In this document: positions 40,811-50,335 of the stretch, in pieces
Position numbering within the stretch: the stretch's first letter is position 1
How the letters are laid out: each line of letters opens with the position of its first letter
Assembly (NCBI RefSeq): GCF_000425265.1
Contig: NZ_KE384342.1
Span: 186,001-250,000, forward strand
Length of the DNA stretch: 64,000 bases
DNA from: Maridesulfovibrio zosterae DSM 11974
GTDB lineage: Bacteria; Desulfobacterota; Desulfovibrionia; Desulfovibrionales; Desulfovibrionaceae
Direction of reading: 5' to 3'
Program-made: the position numbers and the translations under genes
Notes under the pieces: generated by a model
The model's database searches: none
The model's input: only the letters and a program-made list of their open reading frames with translations
What the model was told of the DNA's origin: nothing

Positions 40811-43300
40811 ATGATTGGAATAGTGATAGTTTCCCATAGTGAGAAATTGGCAGAGGGTGTGCTTGAGCTTGCGGCGCAAATGACGCAGGGGAAGGTTGCC
40901 ATGGAAGCTACAGGCGGTATAGACGATCCTGATAATCCCATCGGCACTGATCCTATGAAGGTTATGATGGCTATTGAGTCTGTTGCAATGCAGGCTGAAG
41001 ATGGCGTGCTGGTTATGATGGATTTGGGCAGTGCTCTTATGAGTGCTGAGACTGCTCTTGATTTTCTGCCGGATGAGGTGAAGGCGAAAGTAATGCTTTG
41101 CTCTGCACCAATTGTGGAAGGAACTATGGCTGCTGCTGTTCAGGCTTCGGTCGGAGCATCCTTACAGGAAGCAATTGCTGAGGCGTCCACCGCTATTAAC
41201 GTCAAGATTCAGCAACTGGCTCCGATTACCGGAGAGAGCATCAGTACTACTGATTGTGTACAGGAAGATATGCCTACAGGCGAGGAACTCAGTGCTGATT
41301 TGCTGGTGATCAATAAAATGGGACTTCATGCCCGTCCTGCTGCGAATCTTGTTTCTACTGCCGGAAAGTTTAAGTCCAGTGTGGCTATTCGTAAAGGAGC
41401 TGATTCTGCCTCTGCTAAGAGTATTAATCAGGTAGCTCTGCTTTCTGTTAAAAATGGAGACACTATTACTATTTCAGTGTCCGGGGCAGATGCTCAGGAA
41501 GCTTTTGATGCTTTGATCAAGCTGCATAAAGATAATTTCGGCGAACGGGATGAAGACGTTGCGGAATTAGTTGAAGATATTAAGCCGGTTGTTCAGGCGG
41601 GAGATGGAACTATTGTTGGTGCTCCCGGTTCAGGAGGTTATGCTGTCGGTACAGCTTATGTGCATCAGGCCACTCTTCCTGAAGTTGAACGTAAGAATAT
41701 TTCTGATGTAGAGACAGAGCTGGAGAAACTTGACCTAGCCATTTCTACTGCACTGTCCGATATTAAAATTTTACAGCGTGAAACTGAAAAGACGTCCGGT
41801 AAGGCAAATGCTGCAATCTTTGAAGTACATGCGATGATTATCAGCGATAAAGATATGCGGGACAAGGCTGCAGAGATTGTTTCTGAGCAGCAGATTAATG
41901 CCGATTATGCCTGGTTTGAGGTTATGAATAAGATTACTGCTGATTATCGCAATCTTGACGATACATATATGCAGGCAAGAGCGGCTGATGTAATGGATTG
42001 CGGCGGTCGTGTGTTGCGTATCCTTGCTGGTGAAGAGGAGCAGGGTATCTGCCTTGAAAATGGAGCAATTATTGTGGCTCACGATCTTTCTCCTTCTGAT
42101 GTGGCTGGACTTGATCTTGAAAAGGTGCTGGGCGTTGTCACAGAAATAGGTGGAGTTACTTCCCATGCTGCAATCCTCTCACGTTCAATGGGAATTCCTG
42201 CTGTTATCGGAGCTGGAAAGTCTATCCAGCAGATTCAAAATGGTACAATCATAGCCTTGAATGGTTTTGAAGGGGTTATCTGGCCTGAGCCTGAACAATC
42301 CGTTGTTAACGATATTGCTGAGAAGAGAGTTCTCTGGCTTGCTGAGCGTGAAGAGGCAAAGGCTAAGGGAGCGGCTCCGGCTAAAACGTTAGATGGTACA
42401 GATATAATGGTTATGGGTAATATCGGAGTCCCCGCAGATGCGCCTCGTGTATTTGAGTACGGAGCAGAGGGTGTTGGACTTTTTCGTACCGAGTTTCTTT
42501 TTCAGGACAGGTCGCAGGCTCCTACCGAAGATGAGCAGTTTGATGCCTATGTGGAGGCTGCCAGAGCTATGCAGGGGAATCCTGTGATTATAAGGACTCT
42601 CGATATTGGCGGTGACAAACCGGTTAAATATCTGGATACCCCTGAAGAGGATAATCCTTTTCTCGGTGAGCGTGGTATACGTTTTTGTATGGCGCGTCCT
42701 GAACTTTTCCGCACTCAGCTTCGTGCATTGTTGCGGGCAGCCAGTGAAGAAAATATATGGATCATGTATCCTATGATTTCTGATGTTGATGAGCTTTCAT
42801 CTGTATTGGAAATTCAGAATCAGGCTCGTGAAGTGCTTGTAAGTGAAGGCGTAAAGATCGCCGAAAAAATAAAAACCGGGATTATGATTGAAGTACCGGC
42901 TGCTGTTGCAGTTGCTGATAAACTTGCTCAAAAGTGTGATTTCTTCAGCATTGGAACTAATGATCTTACTCAGTATGTAATGGCTGCTGATCGTGGAAAT
43001 GCTTCGGTTTCTAAACTGTGTGATAATCTTAACCCAGCAGTTCTGCGTATGGTTGCTATGACCTGTGATGCAGCTAAAAAGGCTGGAATTGAGGTTGGAA
43101 TGTGTGGTGAGCTTGCTGGAAACAGTAAGGCTTCTGCATTATTGCTGGGACTTGGGCTGGATGAATTAAGTATGAATGGCCCTGCAATTCCAGAAGTGAA
43201 AGAGGCTATCCGTTCCGTGAATATGGATGATTGCCGTGCTTTGGCTCAAAAGGTACTGGAAGCAAATTCAAGTGATGAAGTGCGGGATTTATTAAAGTAG
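40811..43300 (+). CDS. dhaM: DhaM-HPr-enzyme I fusion, complete PTS relay
   Basis: The 829-residue cytoplasmic protein has three parts. The DhaM EIIA-mannose-like domain (1-130) has phospho-His9 in IVSHSEK. An HPr domain (about 160-250) has His173 in GLHARPAANL. Full-length enzyme I (about 265-829) has phospho-His452 in GGVTSHAAIL, the PEP-binding segments GLFRTEFLF, MIEVPAAVAVAD and FSIGTNDLTQYVMA, and catalytic Cys765 in GMCGELAGN. E. coli DhaM carries only a truncated EI fragment and relies on general PtsI/PtsH. Here PEP can be used directly, so the protein can drive DhaL phosphorylation alone. A terminator follows. Confidence 0.94.
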   Translation: MIGIVIVSHSEKLAEGVLELAAQMTQGKVAMEATGGIDDPDNPIGTDPMKVMMAIESVAMQAEDGVLVMMDLGSALMSAETALDFLPDEVKAKVMLCSAPIVEGTMAAAVQASVGASLQEAIAEASTAINVKIQQLAPITGESISTTDCVQEDMPTGEELSADLLVINKMGLHARPAANLVSTAGKFKSSVAIRKGADSASAKSINQVALLSVKNGDTITISVSGADAQEAFDALIKLHKDNFGERDEDVAELVEDIKPVVQAGDGTIVGAPGSGGYAVGTAYVHQATLPEVERKNISDVETELEKLDLAISTALSDIKILQRETEKTSGKANAAIFEVHAMIISDKDMRDKAAEIVSEQQINADYAWFEVMNKITADYRNLDDTYMQARAADVMDCGGRVLRILAGEEEQGICLENGAIIVAHDLSPSDVAGLDLEKVLGVVTEIGGVTSHAAILSRSMGIPAVIGAGKSIQQIQNGTIIALNGFEGVIWPEPEQSVVNDIAEKRVLWLAEREEAKAKGAAPAKTLDGTDIMVMGNIGVPADAPRVFEYGAEGVGLFRTEFLFQDRSQAPTEDEQFDAYVEAARAMQGNPVIIRTLDIGGDKPVKYLDTPEEDNPFLGERGIRFCMARPELFRTQLRALLRAASEENIWIMYPMISDVDELSSVLEIQNQAREVLVSEGVKIAEKIKTGIMIEVPAAVAVADKLAQKCDFFSIGTNDLTQYVMAADRGNASVSKLCDNLNPAVLRMVAMTCDAAKKAGIEVGMCGELAGNSKASALLLGLGLDELSMNGPAIPEVKEAIRSVNMDDCRALAQKVLEANSSDEVRDLLK

Positions 43301-43324
43301 CTTTGTTATTCATTAGAATTATTG

Positions 43325-43356
43325 AGACCCCGTTCAAATGAACGGGGTCTTTTTTT
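43325..43356 (+). terminator. Terminator of the dha operon
   Basis: An 11-bp perfect stem (AGACCCCGTTC / GAACGGGGTCT) with a 4-base loop is followed by seven T residues. Confidence 0.93.
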
Positions 43357-43442
43357 AGGGATAGTATCAAAATTATTTATTGATAAAAATTGTAATTTTT
43401 AAAATTTAAAATTCAAAAAAAATTTCGCGTGGTCGTTTTATC

Positions 43443-44063
43443 TTAAACACTTATAGCCTTACCAGCCATATTGAAAGCAATAGTCCACATTATTATAGCG
43501 ATTAAACTGTCCAGTATTCTCCATGTACTGGGTTTACGAAATATCGGGGCAAGAGCACGTCCACCTAAACCAAGGGAGTAAAACCATAAGAACGATGCTG
43601 TGATGGCTCCAAGTCCGAAAATATACCTGGCATTCCCTGCATACTGACCACTCATGGAACCGAGCATAACAACTGTATCCAAATAAACATGTGGATTAAG
43701 CAGAGTAATGGTCAGCGTCAGCAGTATCACTTTGCCAATTTCAGTTGTTGCCACTTCTTCACTTTCGAGCTTTCCTCCTTTAATGGCTGAGCGGATTGAA
43801 CCGAAACCATACCATGTCAGGAAAGCAGCCCCTCCCCATGCTGCGGGTTTCATGAGAATGGGATTGTTCGCGACAAGATCGCCTGTCCCCATAACTCCAA
43901 GTGTAATTAACACAGCATCGCAGAGAGCACATACAAGGCACACTGTGAGATGGTGATTTTTTTTGATACTCTGTGAAAGTACATAAGCATTTTGTGCTCC
44001 AATGGCGATGATAAGCCCAGCACCAGTTCCCAGACCTTGTATATATGGCGTAAACATAGTCAT
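43443..44063 (-). CDS. LysE/ArgO family amino acid exporter
   Basis: This 206-residue protein has five to six membrane helices and the family signature GLIIAIGAQNAYVLSQSI near the N-terminus, together with NPHVYLDTVVMLGS (near 117). It exports basic amino acids (Lys or Arg), deduced from its close match to ArgO/LysE and from the divergent regulator. GAAAGGAGGAAC precedes the start. The 103-base intergenic region is shared with the LysR-type gene. Confidence 0.9.
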   Translation of the reverse strand: MTMFTPYIQGLGTGAGLIIAIGAQNAYVLSQSIKKNHHLTVCLVCALCDAVLITLGVMGTGDLVANNPILMKPAAWGGAAFLTWYGFGSIRSAIKGGKLESEEVATTEIGKVILLTLTITLLNPHVYLDTVVMLGSMSGQYAGNARYIFGLGAITASFLWFYSLGLGGRALAPIFRKPSTWRILDSLIAIIMWTIAFNMAGKAISV

Positions 44064-44166
44064 TTAGTTCCTCCTTTCATCCGTGTTTTCTGCAATGTAT
44101 GCAGATTGTATGTATTAGTAAAATTAAATATTTTCATTTGTGATAAGTTTTGCTAATAATTAATTC

Positions 44167-45051
44167 ATGCTTGATAATAAATTTTTAGAAGCTCTTACAG
44201 CTGTGGTTGATGAAGGCGGCTTTGAAAAGGCCTCAGTCAAATTGAATCTGACACAATCTGCAATTTCACAACGCATTAAAAATCTTGAGGAGCAATTGGG
44301 GCAGGTTTTAATCATACGGTCTTCACCTCCTGAGCCAACCGTGGCTGGCCGAAAATTGATAAAGCACTTAAAACAGGTGCGCCTGATGGAAGGTGAACTA
44401 TCCGATTCGTTGGGGCTGGGTAATGATAACGATTTTACAAGTTTACCGTTGGCTGTGAATGCAGATAGTCTGGCAGGATGGTTACTGGATGCAGTCGGTG
44501 ACTTTCTGCGTGAAAATCGTATCCTGCTGGATATATATGTTGATGATGAAAACCAGACCCATGAATTATTACGGCGTGGAGATGTTGTCGGATGCATTAG
44601 TACAGGGGCTAAACCTCTTAAAGGATGTCATAGCGAATATCTTGCAACGATAGATTACTTATGTGTTTGTACATCCGGTTTTTATAAGAAGTGGTTTCCA
44701 AATGGATTTGACCTTGAATCAGCTCGTAAAGCACCTGCTGCTTTGTTTAATCGCAGGGATGAAACTCACGGAAAGATGCTTGAGATAATGTTTTCGGGCG
44801 AGGTAGTTGTGCATCCTGTATTTTATATTCCGTCTTATGGTCCATTTGCAGACATCATACGCCGCGAACATGCGTATGGAATGGTTCCGCAGTATCAAGT
44901 CTGTGATGATATTGAAACTGGGAAGCTTATAGAATTTTTGCCTCAGGGAAGGGTGGAAGTTCCGCTTTATTGGCAGTCATGGGATATGGAGATTCCTCTA
45001 TTGGCTGGTTTGAGAAGGGTATTGGTACAGTATTTTGAAAATATGTCTTAA
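44167..45051 (+). CDS. LysR-family regulator of ArgP/LysG type
   Basis: The 294-residue regulator has an N-terminal winged HTH (MLDNKFLEALTAVVDEGGFEKASVKLNLTQSAISQRI) typical of ArgP/LysG, followed by a LysR substrate-binding domain (about 90-290). Divergent orientation to a LysE/ArgO exporter is the classic arrangement in which the regulator, loaded with lysine or arginine, activates export. No strong ribosome site is visible for the ATG at 44167. Confidence 0.9.
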   Translation: MLDNKFLEALTAVVDEGGFEKASVKLNLTQSAISQRIKNLEEQLGQVLIIRSSPPEPTVAGRKLIKHLKQVRLMEGELSDSLGLGNDNDFTSLPLAVNADSLAGWLLDAVGDFLRENRILLDIYVDDENQTHELLRRGDVVGCISTGAKPLKGCHSEYLATIDYLCVCTSGFYKKWFPNGFDLESARKAPAALFNRRDETHGKMLEIMFSGEVVVHPVFYIPSYGPFADIIRREHAYGMVPQYQVCDDIETGKLIEFLPQGRVEVPLYWQSWDMEIPLLAGLRRVLVQYFENMS

Positions 45052-45143
45052 GCATATTTCTAACTGTTTTATTCTTTAAAATTTAATATTTGAGTATAAT
45101 TTAATTTATTTAACAATAAATTGATTTATTTTTTAGTATAGTG

Positions 45144-45172
45144 TTGACAAGCACACACCGTCCATGTAGACA
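45144..45172 (+). promoter_or_regulatory. Promoter of initiator tRNA copy 2
   Basis: TTGACA (45144-45149), 17-base spacer, TAGACA (45167-45172), 14 bases before the tRNA. The spacer sequence differs from copy 1 while the boxes are identical. Confidence 0.75.
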
Positions 45173-45186
45173 TGCGATCTCGGTGA

Positions 45187-45262
<76 letters not shown>

Positions 45263-45270
45263 CTTAAAAT

Positions 45271-45292
45271 AAATCCGGTCATGACGGATTTT
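45271..45292 (+). terminator. Weak terminator after tRNA-fMet copy 2
   Basis: A 7-bp stem (AAATCCG / CGGATTT) with a 7-base loop and only four T residues. Modest strength. Confidence 0.55.
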
Positions 45293-45427
45293 CAGAAAGA
45301 ATTGCAGAAGTAATCTGGAAGCAGATATAAACCTTTTTTTCTTACTGACGGATCAGAAATGCTTTTTAATAAAACATGGAAGGTTCGATAATATTTGAAA
45401 TAATTTGCTGAATATTCGAATTAGTTG

Positions 45428-45456
45428 TTGACAGCAGATTATAGAGCATGTAGACA
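45428..45456 (+). promoter_or_regulatory. Promoter of initiator tRNA copy 3
   Basis: TTGACA (45428-45433), 17-base spacer, TAGACA (45451-45456), 14 bases before the tRNA. The segment from the -10 box to the tRNA matches copy 1 except for one base. Confidence 0.75.
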
Positions 45457-45470
45457 TGCTCTCACAGTGT

Positions 45471-45546
<76 letters not shown>

Positions 45547-45558
45547 GAATGATTATTA

Positions 45559-45592
45559 AAAAGGTCCAGCCTAAAGGTTGGATCTTTTTTTT
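45559..45592 (+). terminator. Terminator after tRNA-fMet copy 3
   Basis: The stem AAGGTCCAGCC / GGTTGGATCTT (two G-U pairs) with a short loop is followed by eight T residues. The remaining gap to 45842 contains a CGGGC-GTAA-GCCCG hairpin near 45638 and nothing else I can name. Confidence 0.88.
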
Positions 45593-45842
45593 GGTTTTCT
45601 GTGGATTACATAAATCGGGTCTACACCAAACAAGCGGGCGTAAGCCCGATAGATAAAACCTCCAGCCGTTTATTAGTTCTTCGACTCCTCGCACAAAAAC
45701 CGCATGCTCAGCTGTTTGTTTTCAAGAATTATGAATTTATATACAGCCGTTGCCTGATTTACATTTAACGTATCAAATTTCTTCAAGTATCATATTCTTT
45801 TTAGTGTAGACATTGCATATTTGGCAGGATAAATAATTCTCT

Positions 45843-47027
45843 ATGATCAAAGTCCCATGCATAAAAGGTCAAAGTCCACGAGTAATGCTTATCTCGCAGG
45901 ATTACTTCATTGTTCCAGAGCTTATTAGGTCTTTAAAAAATCTTGGGATATCTTTTGTCACAGTAGATTTTCAGCAAAGTCCATCTTTTCTTAAAGATAT
46001 GTTTAGGAAAATAGCAGGTTTCAGGCCTCATTTTATTTTGTCTATCAATCATGCCGGACTTGATGCGGATGGACAGGTCCTGGCGCTTTTAAAGCGTTGT
46101 GGTGTTCCGTTTGCAAGTTGGTTTGTTGACCGTCAGGAGTTATTTTTAAAAAAGGCAGTTGACCCAGATTCTCTACTTGCCGTTTTCAGCTGGGATCCTG
46201 AGGCTATCCATTTTTTGAATAAGAGAAATGTTCCATATTCTCAATTTCTTCCACTTGGAACTGATACATCGATTTTTTATCCTGACAAGTCTGCCCGTGG
46301 TCCAATATATCCTGTTTCCTTTGTTGGATCATCGTGGACAGCAAAGATTACGGATGTTTTGCGTGCAGGACGTTTTCCGGCCATATTATTATGTGAATAT
46401 AAAAACTTAGCCAGATTATTAGAAGTTGATCCTGCTATCTGCATGCACGGGCTTCTTGACAATGCAGGGAGTAAGGTCTTCAAAGCTTGGGAGCAGATGA
46501 CTTTTGAAAAGCGAGAAATGTATTTTCGTCTTATAAATCTGCAGGCTACGAGACTAAGGCGTGTCAAAATTGTATCTGAATTATTGGAATTTGAGCCGGT
46601 TATCGTTGGTGATGCATATTGGGCTAGAATTTTGTCCAAGAGTGAATTGGATTTCACATGGTGGAATCACCTTTCATATGAGAAACAGTTACCTGCTTTT
46701 TATAGGCAGTCTATATTGAATTTTAATGCAACAAGTCTTCAGTCTATATTTTCTTTGAATCAACGTGTTTCTGATGTTCCTGCGTGTCGTTCTTTTCTGC
46801 TGACTGAATATAGTTCTGCACTGGAAGACCTTTTTGAGCCTGGTAAAGAAGTTTCATGCTATAATGAAACAGATGATGTCTCAGCTGTTGTTTCAGAATG
46901 GCTTTCAGATGAAAACGGGCGCAAGAATATAGCTCGTGCCGGAATGAAAAGAGTTTTTGCTCATCATACGTATCAGCATCGGATTATCGAAATAATTTCA
47001 AAGATGCGTTTGTTTTTCTATCATTAA
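45843..47027 (+). CDS. CgeB-like glycosyltransferase
   Basis: The 394-residue GT-B-type protein matches the CgeB/glycosyl-transferase-1 family. The N-terminal half contains FILSINHAGLD and PFASWFVDRQELF; the C-terminal half contains YPVSFVGSSW, LNFNATSLQSIFSLNQRVSDVPAC, TEYSSALEDLFEPGKEVSCYN and RIIEII. Such enzymes in Desulfovibrio are often linked to flagellin or surface polysaccharide glycosylation. It stands alone here, downstream of tRNA genes. The ribosome site is weak (AGGA about 15 bases upstream). Confidence 0.82.
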   Translation: MIKVPCIKGQSPRVMLISQDYFIVPELIRSLKNLGISFVTVDFQQSPSFLKDMFRKIAGFRPHFILSINHAGLDADGQVLALLKRCGVPFASWFVDRQELFLKKAVDPDSLLAVFSWDPEAIHFLNKRNVPYSQFLPLGTDTSIFYPDKSARGPIYPVSFVGSSWTAKITDVLRAGRFPAILLCEYKNLARLLEVDPAICMHGLLDNAGSKVFKAWEQMTFEKREMYFRLINLQATRLRRVKIVSELLEFEPVIVGDAYWARILSKSELDFTWWNHLSYEKQLPAFYRQSILNFNATSLQSIFSLNQRVSDVPACRSFLLTEYSSALEDLFEPGKEVSCYNETDDVSAVVSEWLSDENGRKNIARAGMKRVFAHHTYQHRIIEIISKMRLFFYH

Positions 47028-47098
47028 TAGACAATATCTAAATTATTTTAAGGTTTATTTTTAATTGTTTTTATTAAGTTAATGGCTGAAGGGTGTTA

Positions 47099-48247
47099 TT
47101 ATAAACTGGAATCAGTTTTTTTATGTTCTTGAGTCTGATTTGGAATTCCACATAGTATAAATCCTGCAATCACAGCCGTTATTGGAGCAACAAGCACCAG
47201 TCCTACGCTGCCAACTAAAGTTCTGAAAATTTCAGCAGCAACAAGTTTAAAGTTGAGCATCCGTGTAAATGTTGCTCCTTTAGTTACAAAGAACATGACC
47301 ATGGTCAGGTAGCCACCGGAATAAGCCAGTAAAAGGGTGGTAGTCATGGTTCCTGTGACCATGCGGCCGACATTAAATCCGGAACGGATAAGTTCGTTTC
47401 GAGAGATGTCAGGTCGTTTATCCAGAACTTCATTCATAGAAGCTGTTACATCCATGGCAATATCCATAGCAGCGCCGGATGCTCCTAGTATTACTGAGGC
47501 ATAAAAGATGTCTTGCAGATCTATATTGAAGTGCCCTGAAAAGACCAGCATTGTAGCAAATGGAGCAGTCATGCCTGCCAGTTTAAGTTTTTCTCCAAAA
47601 ATAAGAGTCAGGGAAAGGGCTAGAAAAAGTCCGCAGAGAGTTCCCAGTGTTGCTATCAATGTTACCTTAGAGAATCCTGCAACAGAGGTTATTATAACTA
47701 CTGTTAAAAGGACAAGGGTTATTACACTGAGCCAGATAGGATTGCCACCGGCAAGCAGGCTTGGAATAAAAAATTTCCATAGAATATAAAAGCTTGTAAT
47801 AAAACTGAAAAGAGCCTTCAAACCTATGCTCCGTGCATAGATTAAAAGGATCAGTACGAAGATCGCAAACAGTCCCAGTTCCCAGCCCTGGCGATACTGA
47901 TTGACTGTACGTGCCTGAGTGGGAATCCCGTCAATAATGCGTACTGCCATGAGCAGAATATCTCCTGGATAATAAACTTCATCCATCTCAAGCTGGCCTG
48001 TAAGCTGATTTACTCCTACTACATTTTTCCCCTTGGCTTCACCTTCCATAAGTACAGCTGTTACATGCTGCGCACCTATTCTGGCTGTTCCCATGTCGAC
48101 AAGAGCAGTGTTGTCCACGCTGGTTGCTACTGCACGAACTTCGTGTACATCGGGCGATCCGGTATTCATTGACTGGTCATACTGCAACAGCCCGATAATG
48201 CCTGCGATCATCAGAATAAAAAAGATAGGGGAGATAAACCGTTTCAT
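47099..48247 (-). CDS. YibE/F family membrane protein
   Basis: This 382-residue protein has an N-terminal membrane anchor, an extracytoplasmic beta-rich domain (about 30-125) and seven or so membrane helices in the rest, with the family-typical ASVILGASGAAMDIAMDVTASMNEV segment (near 250). The function is unknown; the family is sometimes associated with transport. TGAGGACT precedes the ATG. It is downstream of the alkaline phosphatase gene but separated from it by a terminator. Confidence 0.87.
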   Translation of the reverse strand: MKRFISPIFFILMIAGIIGLLQYDQSMNTGSPDVHEVRAVATSVDNTALVDMGTARIGAQHVTAVLMEGEAKGKNVVGVNQLTGQLEMDEVYYPGDILLMAVRIIDGIPTQARTVNQYRQGWELGLFAIFVLILLIYARSIGLKALFSFITSFYILWKFFIPSLLAGGNPIWLSVITLVLLTVVIITSVAGFSKVTLIATLGTLCGLFLALSLTLIFGEKLKLAGMTAPFATMLVFSGHFNIDLQDIFYASVILGASGAAMDIAMDVTASMNEVLDKRPDISRNELIRSGFNVGRMVTGTMTTTLLLAYSGGYLTMVMFFVTKGATFTRMLNFKLVAAEIFRTLVGSVGLVLVAPITAVIAGFILCGIPNQTQEHKKTDSSL

Positions 48248-48264
48248 CGAGTCCTCATAATATT

Positions 48265-48292
48265 AAAAGGCCCCCGAGTTAACGGGGACCTT
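48265..48292 (-). terminator. Terminator of the alkaline phosphatase gene
   Basis: On the minus strand AAGGTCCCCG and CGGGGGCCTT form a stem with a 6-base loop followed by TTTTAATATT. It lies between the phosphatase stop and the YibE/F ribosome site. Confidence 0.82.
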
Positions 48293-48350
48293 CTGATAAT
48301 GAATTTGTAAACCAACAAAATTATTAACTGCTTTTATACAGCCTGTCAGT

Positions 48351-49904
48351 TTATTTATTGTAAGGAATTTTAGCGTATTTTTCCTGAGGACCATAAGTTT
48401 TACCAAGAAGAGCCTTGGAGTCAGTTTTCTTATCGGTAGAGAGCTTTGCTCCGATTGCTGCAGCAATGCGGGTAGGAATATCAGTGTTATCGATAAAGCC
48501 GTTGAAGTTCTGAGCTCCTACACCAATTGCAGACGCAGGAATAAAGGTTCCAGTATGAACAAAGGAGGTCCAGAATACACGTGATCTCTGTGAAACCAGG
48601 TCGGTTACAGCAACCATAGTAGGTGTATAAGAGTAACCATAGCTGACCTTTTCAGCTTTAGGCAGTGACTGGTTTTTATCCTGAACATTCATTGCGTCTG
48701 TCAGAACTTTGTTTTCTGATTCAGTGCGGTCAGTCAGGCCCCATTTACTTTCAATGTATTTAATGAAAGCTGCATGGCGTTTTTCAAGGTTAGATTCTTT
48801 TTTAGCGAGCTTGTTGTAAAAGCCGTTAAGATTGTCTTCTGCGGAAACAGAAACTTTTTCAAGAGCCTTGAGGTTAAGGAAATAACCTTTGGAGTCCATG
48901 GAGATACCAAGGCCTACACCACCTGTTTCATGGTCGGCTGCGGTAACAATCAGAGTTTCTTCTGGATGTTTTTTGTAGAAATCGTAAGCAACTTTTACTG
49001 CAGCGTCCATTGCAAGAGTATCCAGAATTGTGGATGCAGCGTCATGAGCGTGAGCAGCATGGTCAATGCGACCGCCTTCAACCATCAGGAAGAATGGTTT
49101 ATCCTGAGCAGCAAGAGAATCAACAGCTTTTGCTGTCATTTCGGAAAGAGCTGGGATTTTGTTTTCTTTAAGGTTGCTGTTACGGCGAGCTATTTCGTAA
49201 GGGATGTGGCTGTATGCCAGTGCAGCAAAGACTTTATCACCTTTTTTGGGTGTGTAAGAGCGGAATGCATCACGGGTAGAATCACCAACAAAGAGAGTAT
49301 AGCCTTTATCTGCAAACATTTTGACTACATCTTTGTCATCTTTACGTTTTGATTTCAGGCCCTTTTTGTTGTTTTTTGCAACGAAGTAGCGATATCCGCC
49401 GCCTGCAAAGAAGTCAAAGTCCGAGTTAGCCTGGTCAATAGCAATTGCGTCAGCAGCATTACGGTCAGTATTATGTGCTGAGAATGCTGCTGGAGTAGCA
49501 TGTGTCAGTCTGGTTGTGGTAACAATACCGATTGCAAATCCTTTTTCTTTAGCTGCCTCAGCCAGAGTCGTAACGTTTGTTCCGTCAGGAAGCTTGGCGA
49601 GGTAACCGTTAGTGGTCTTATAGCCACATGAAAGAGCGGTGCCGCCTGCTGCGGAGTCAGTAATAAGGGTGTTGTCAGAATAAGTGGTAACTAAAGCTGT
49701 GTTTGGAAAAGTGTTCATTACCAGCTTTGCATCAGGATTGTTAGTTTCCATTTTATTGTAAAGTTCAGCAGCCATACGCTGTGTGGGGCCAAGACCGTCA
49801 CCGATGAAATAGAAAACATACTTCGGTGCACCTGCAAAAACTGTGGTAGCCAACAGGGTAACACAGATAGCCAGAGTTAATGGGCGAATGATTCTTTTTA
49901 ACAT
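48351..49904 (-). CDS. phoA: Alkaline phosphatase (PhoA family)
   Basis: The 517-residue secreted enzyme has a signal peptide (about 1-24, cut after VFA). Metal site residues begin with Asp36 in YFIGDGLGP. The nucleophile is Ser84 in ITDSAAGGTALSCG. Further metal ligands are in VEGGRIDHAAHAHD and TAADHETGGVG. It hydrolyses phosphomonoesters in the periplasm. About 50 residues longer than E. coli PhoA. The preceding 430-base region holds long hairpins and a possible PhoB-type site. Confidence 0.93.
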   Translation of the reverse strand: MLKRIIRPLTLAICVTLLATTVFAGAPKYVFYFIGDGLGPTQRMAAELYNKMETNNPDAKLVMNTFPNTALVTTYSDNTLITDSAAGGTALSCGYKTTNGYLAKLPDGTNVTTLAEAAKEKGFAIGIVTTTRLTHATPAAFSAHNTDRNAADAIAIDQANSDFDFFAGGGYRYFVAKNNKKGLKSKRKDDKDVVKMFADKGYTLFVGDSTRDAFRSYTPKKGDKVFAALAYSHIPYEIARRNSNLKENKIPALSEMTAKAVDSLAAQDKPFFLMVEGGRIDHAAHAHDAASTILDTLAMDAAVKVAYDFYKKHPEETLIVTAADHETGGVGLGISMDSKGYFLNLKALEKVSVSAEDNLNGFYNKLAKKESNLEKRHAAFIKYIESKWGLTDRTESENKVLTDAMNVQDKNQSLPKAEKVSYGYSYTPTMVAVTDLVSQRSRVFWTSFVHTGTFIPASAIGVGAQNFNGFIDNTDIPTRIAAAIGAKLSTDKKTDSKALLGKTYGPQEKYAKIPYNK

Positions 49905-49985
49905 ACTTCACTCCCTATAAGGGGTTATGGTTATGCAACATATCCTTTACATAAGTTCGGATATGTATGCGATGGTGGGCAACAT

Positions 49986-50098
49986 CAACCCAATTTAATC
50001 CTCACTGATCAATTGGGTTGTATCAACAGTTGCCGGTAATGAACATGTTGAATGAAAAAGGTCTCCGGGTGAAAAACATGACTTTTTCATGTTTCACT
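49986..50098 (-). promoter_or_regulatory. Hairpins in the alkaline phosphatase upstream region
   Basis: Two strong inverted repeats occur: CAACCCAATT / AATTGGGTTG (49986-50020) and GTGAAA-ACATGA / TCATGTTTCAC (50069-50096). If transcription starts upstream of them they form a structured 5' leader; otherwise they are operator-like dyads. They have no T tract on the minus strand. Confidence 0.45.
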
Positions 50099-50284
50099 CC
50101 TCCAGTCAGAGATCAAATCCAGTCAATGAAAGATATTCATTTTTAATAGTAATTTAAAAATTAAGTTCACATTAGAACAAATTTTCATATTGTCAACGAA
50201 CTTTTTTTCGTATTAGTAAATTGAATAAAGTTGTTACATAAATGTAAGTTGTTTAAATATTAGTAATAAAAAATTAATTATAAG

Positions 50285-50306
50285 TTGTAACACAACTGTA
50301 ACATTT
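50285..50306. promoter_or_regulatory. Possible PhoB-box-like tandem repeat
   Basis: TTGTAACACAA and CTGTAACATTT are two 11-base direct repeats with the 7+4 layout of PhoB boxes, deviating from the CTGTCAT consensus. The position is between the YjeH-like gene end and phoA, 380 bases before phoA. A related TTGTTACAT lies near 50232. The rest of 50099-50335 is AT-rich without other features. Confidence 0.3.
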
Positions 50307-50335
50307 CTTTGATTAAAAAAAGTCAATCAAGATTT

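Noticed and set aside
45593-45842. Integration scar (att site/integrase remnant) after the tRNA genes
   Set aside because: No integrase fragment and no partial tRNA repeat beyond the three full-length copies could be seen.
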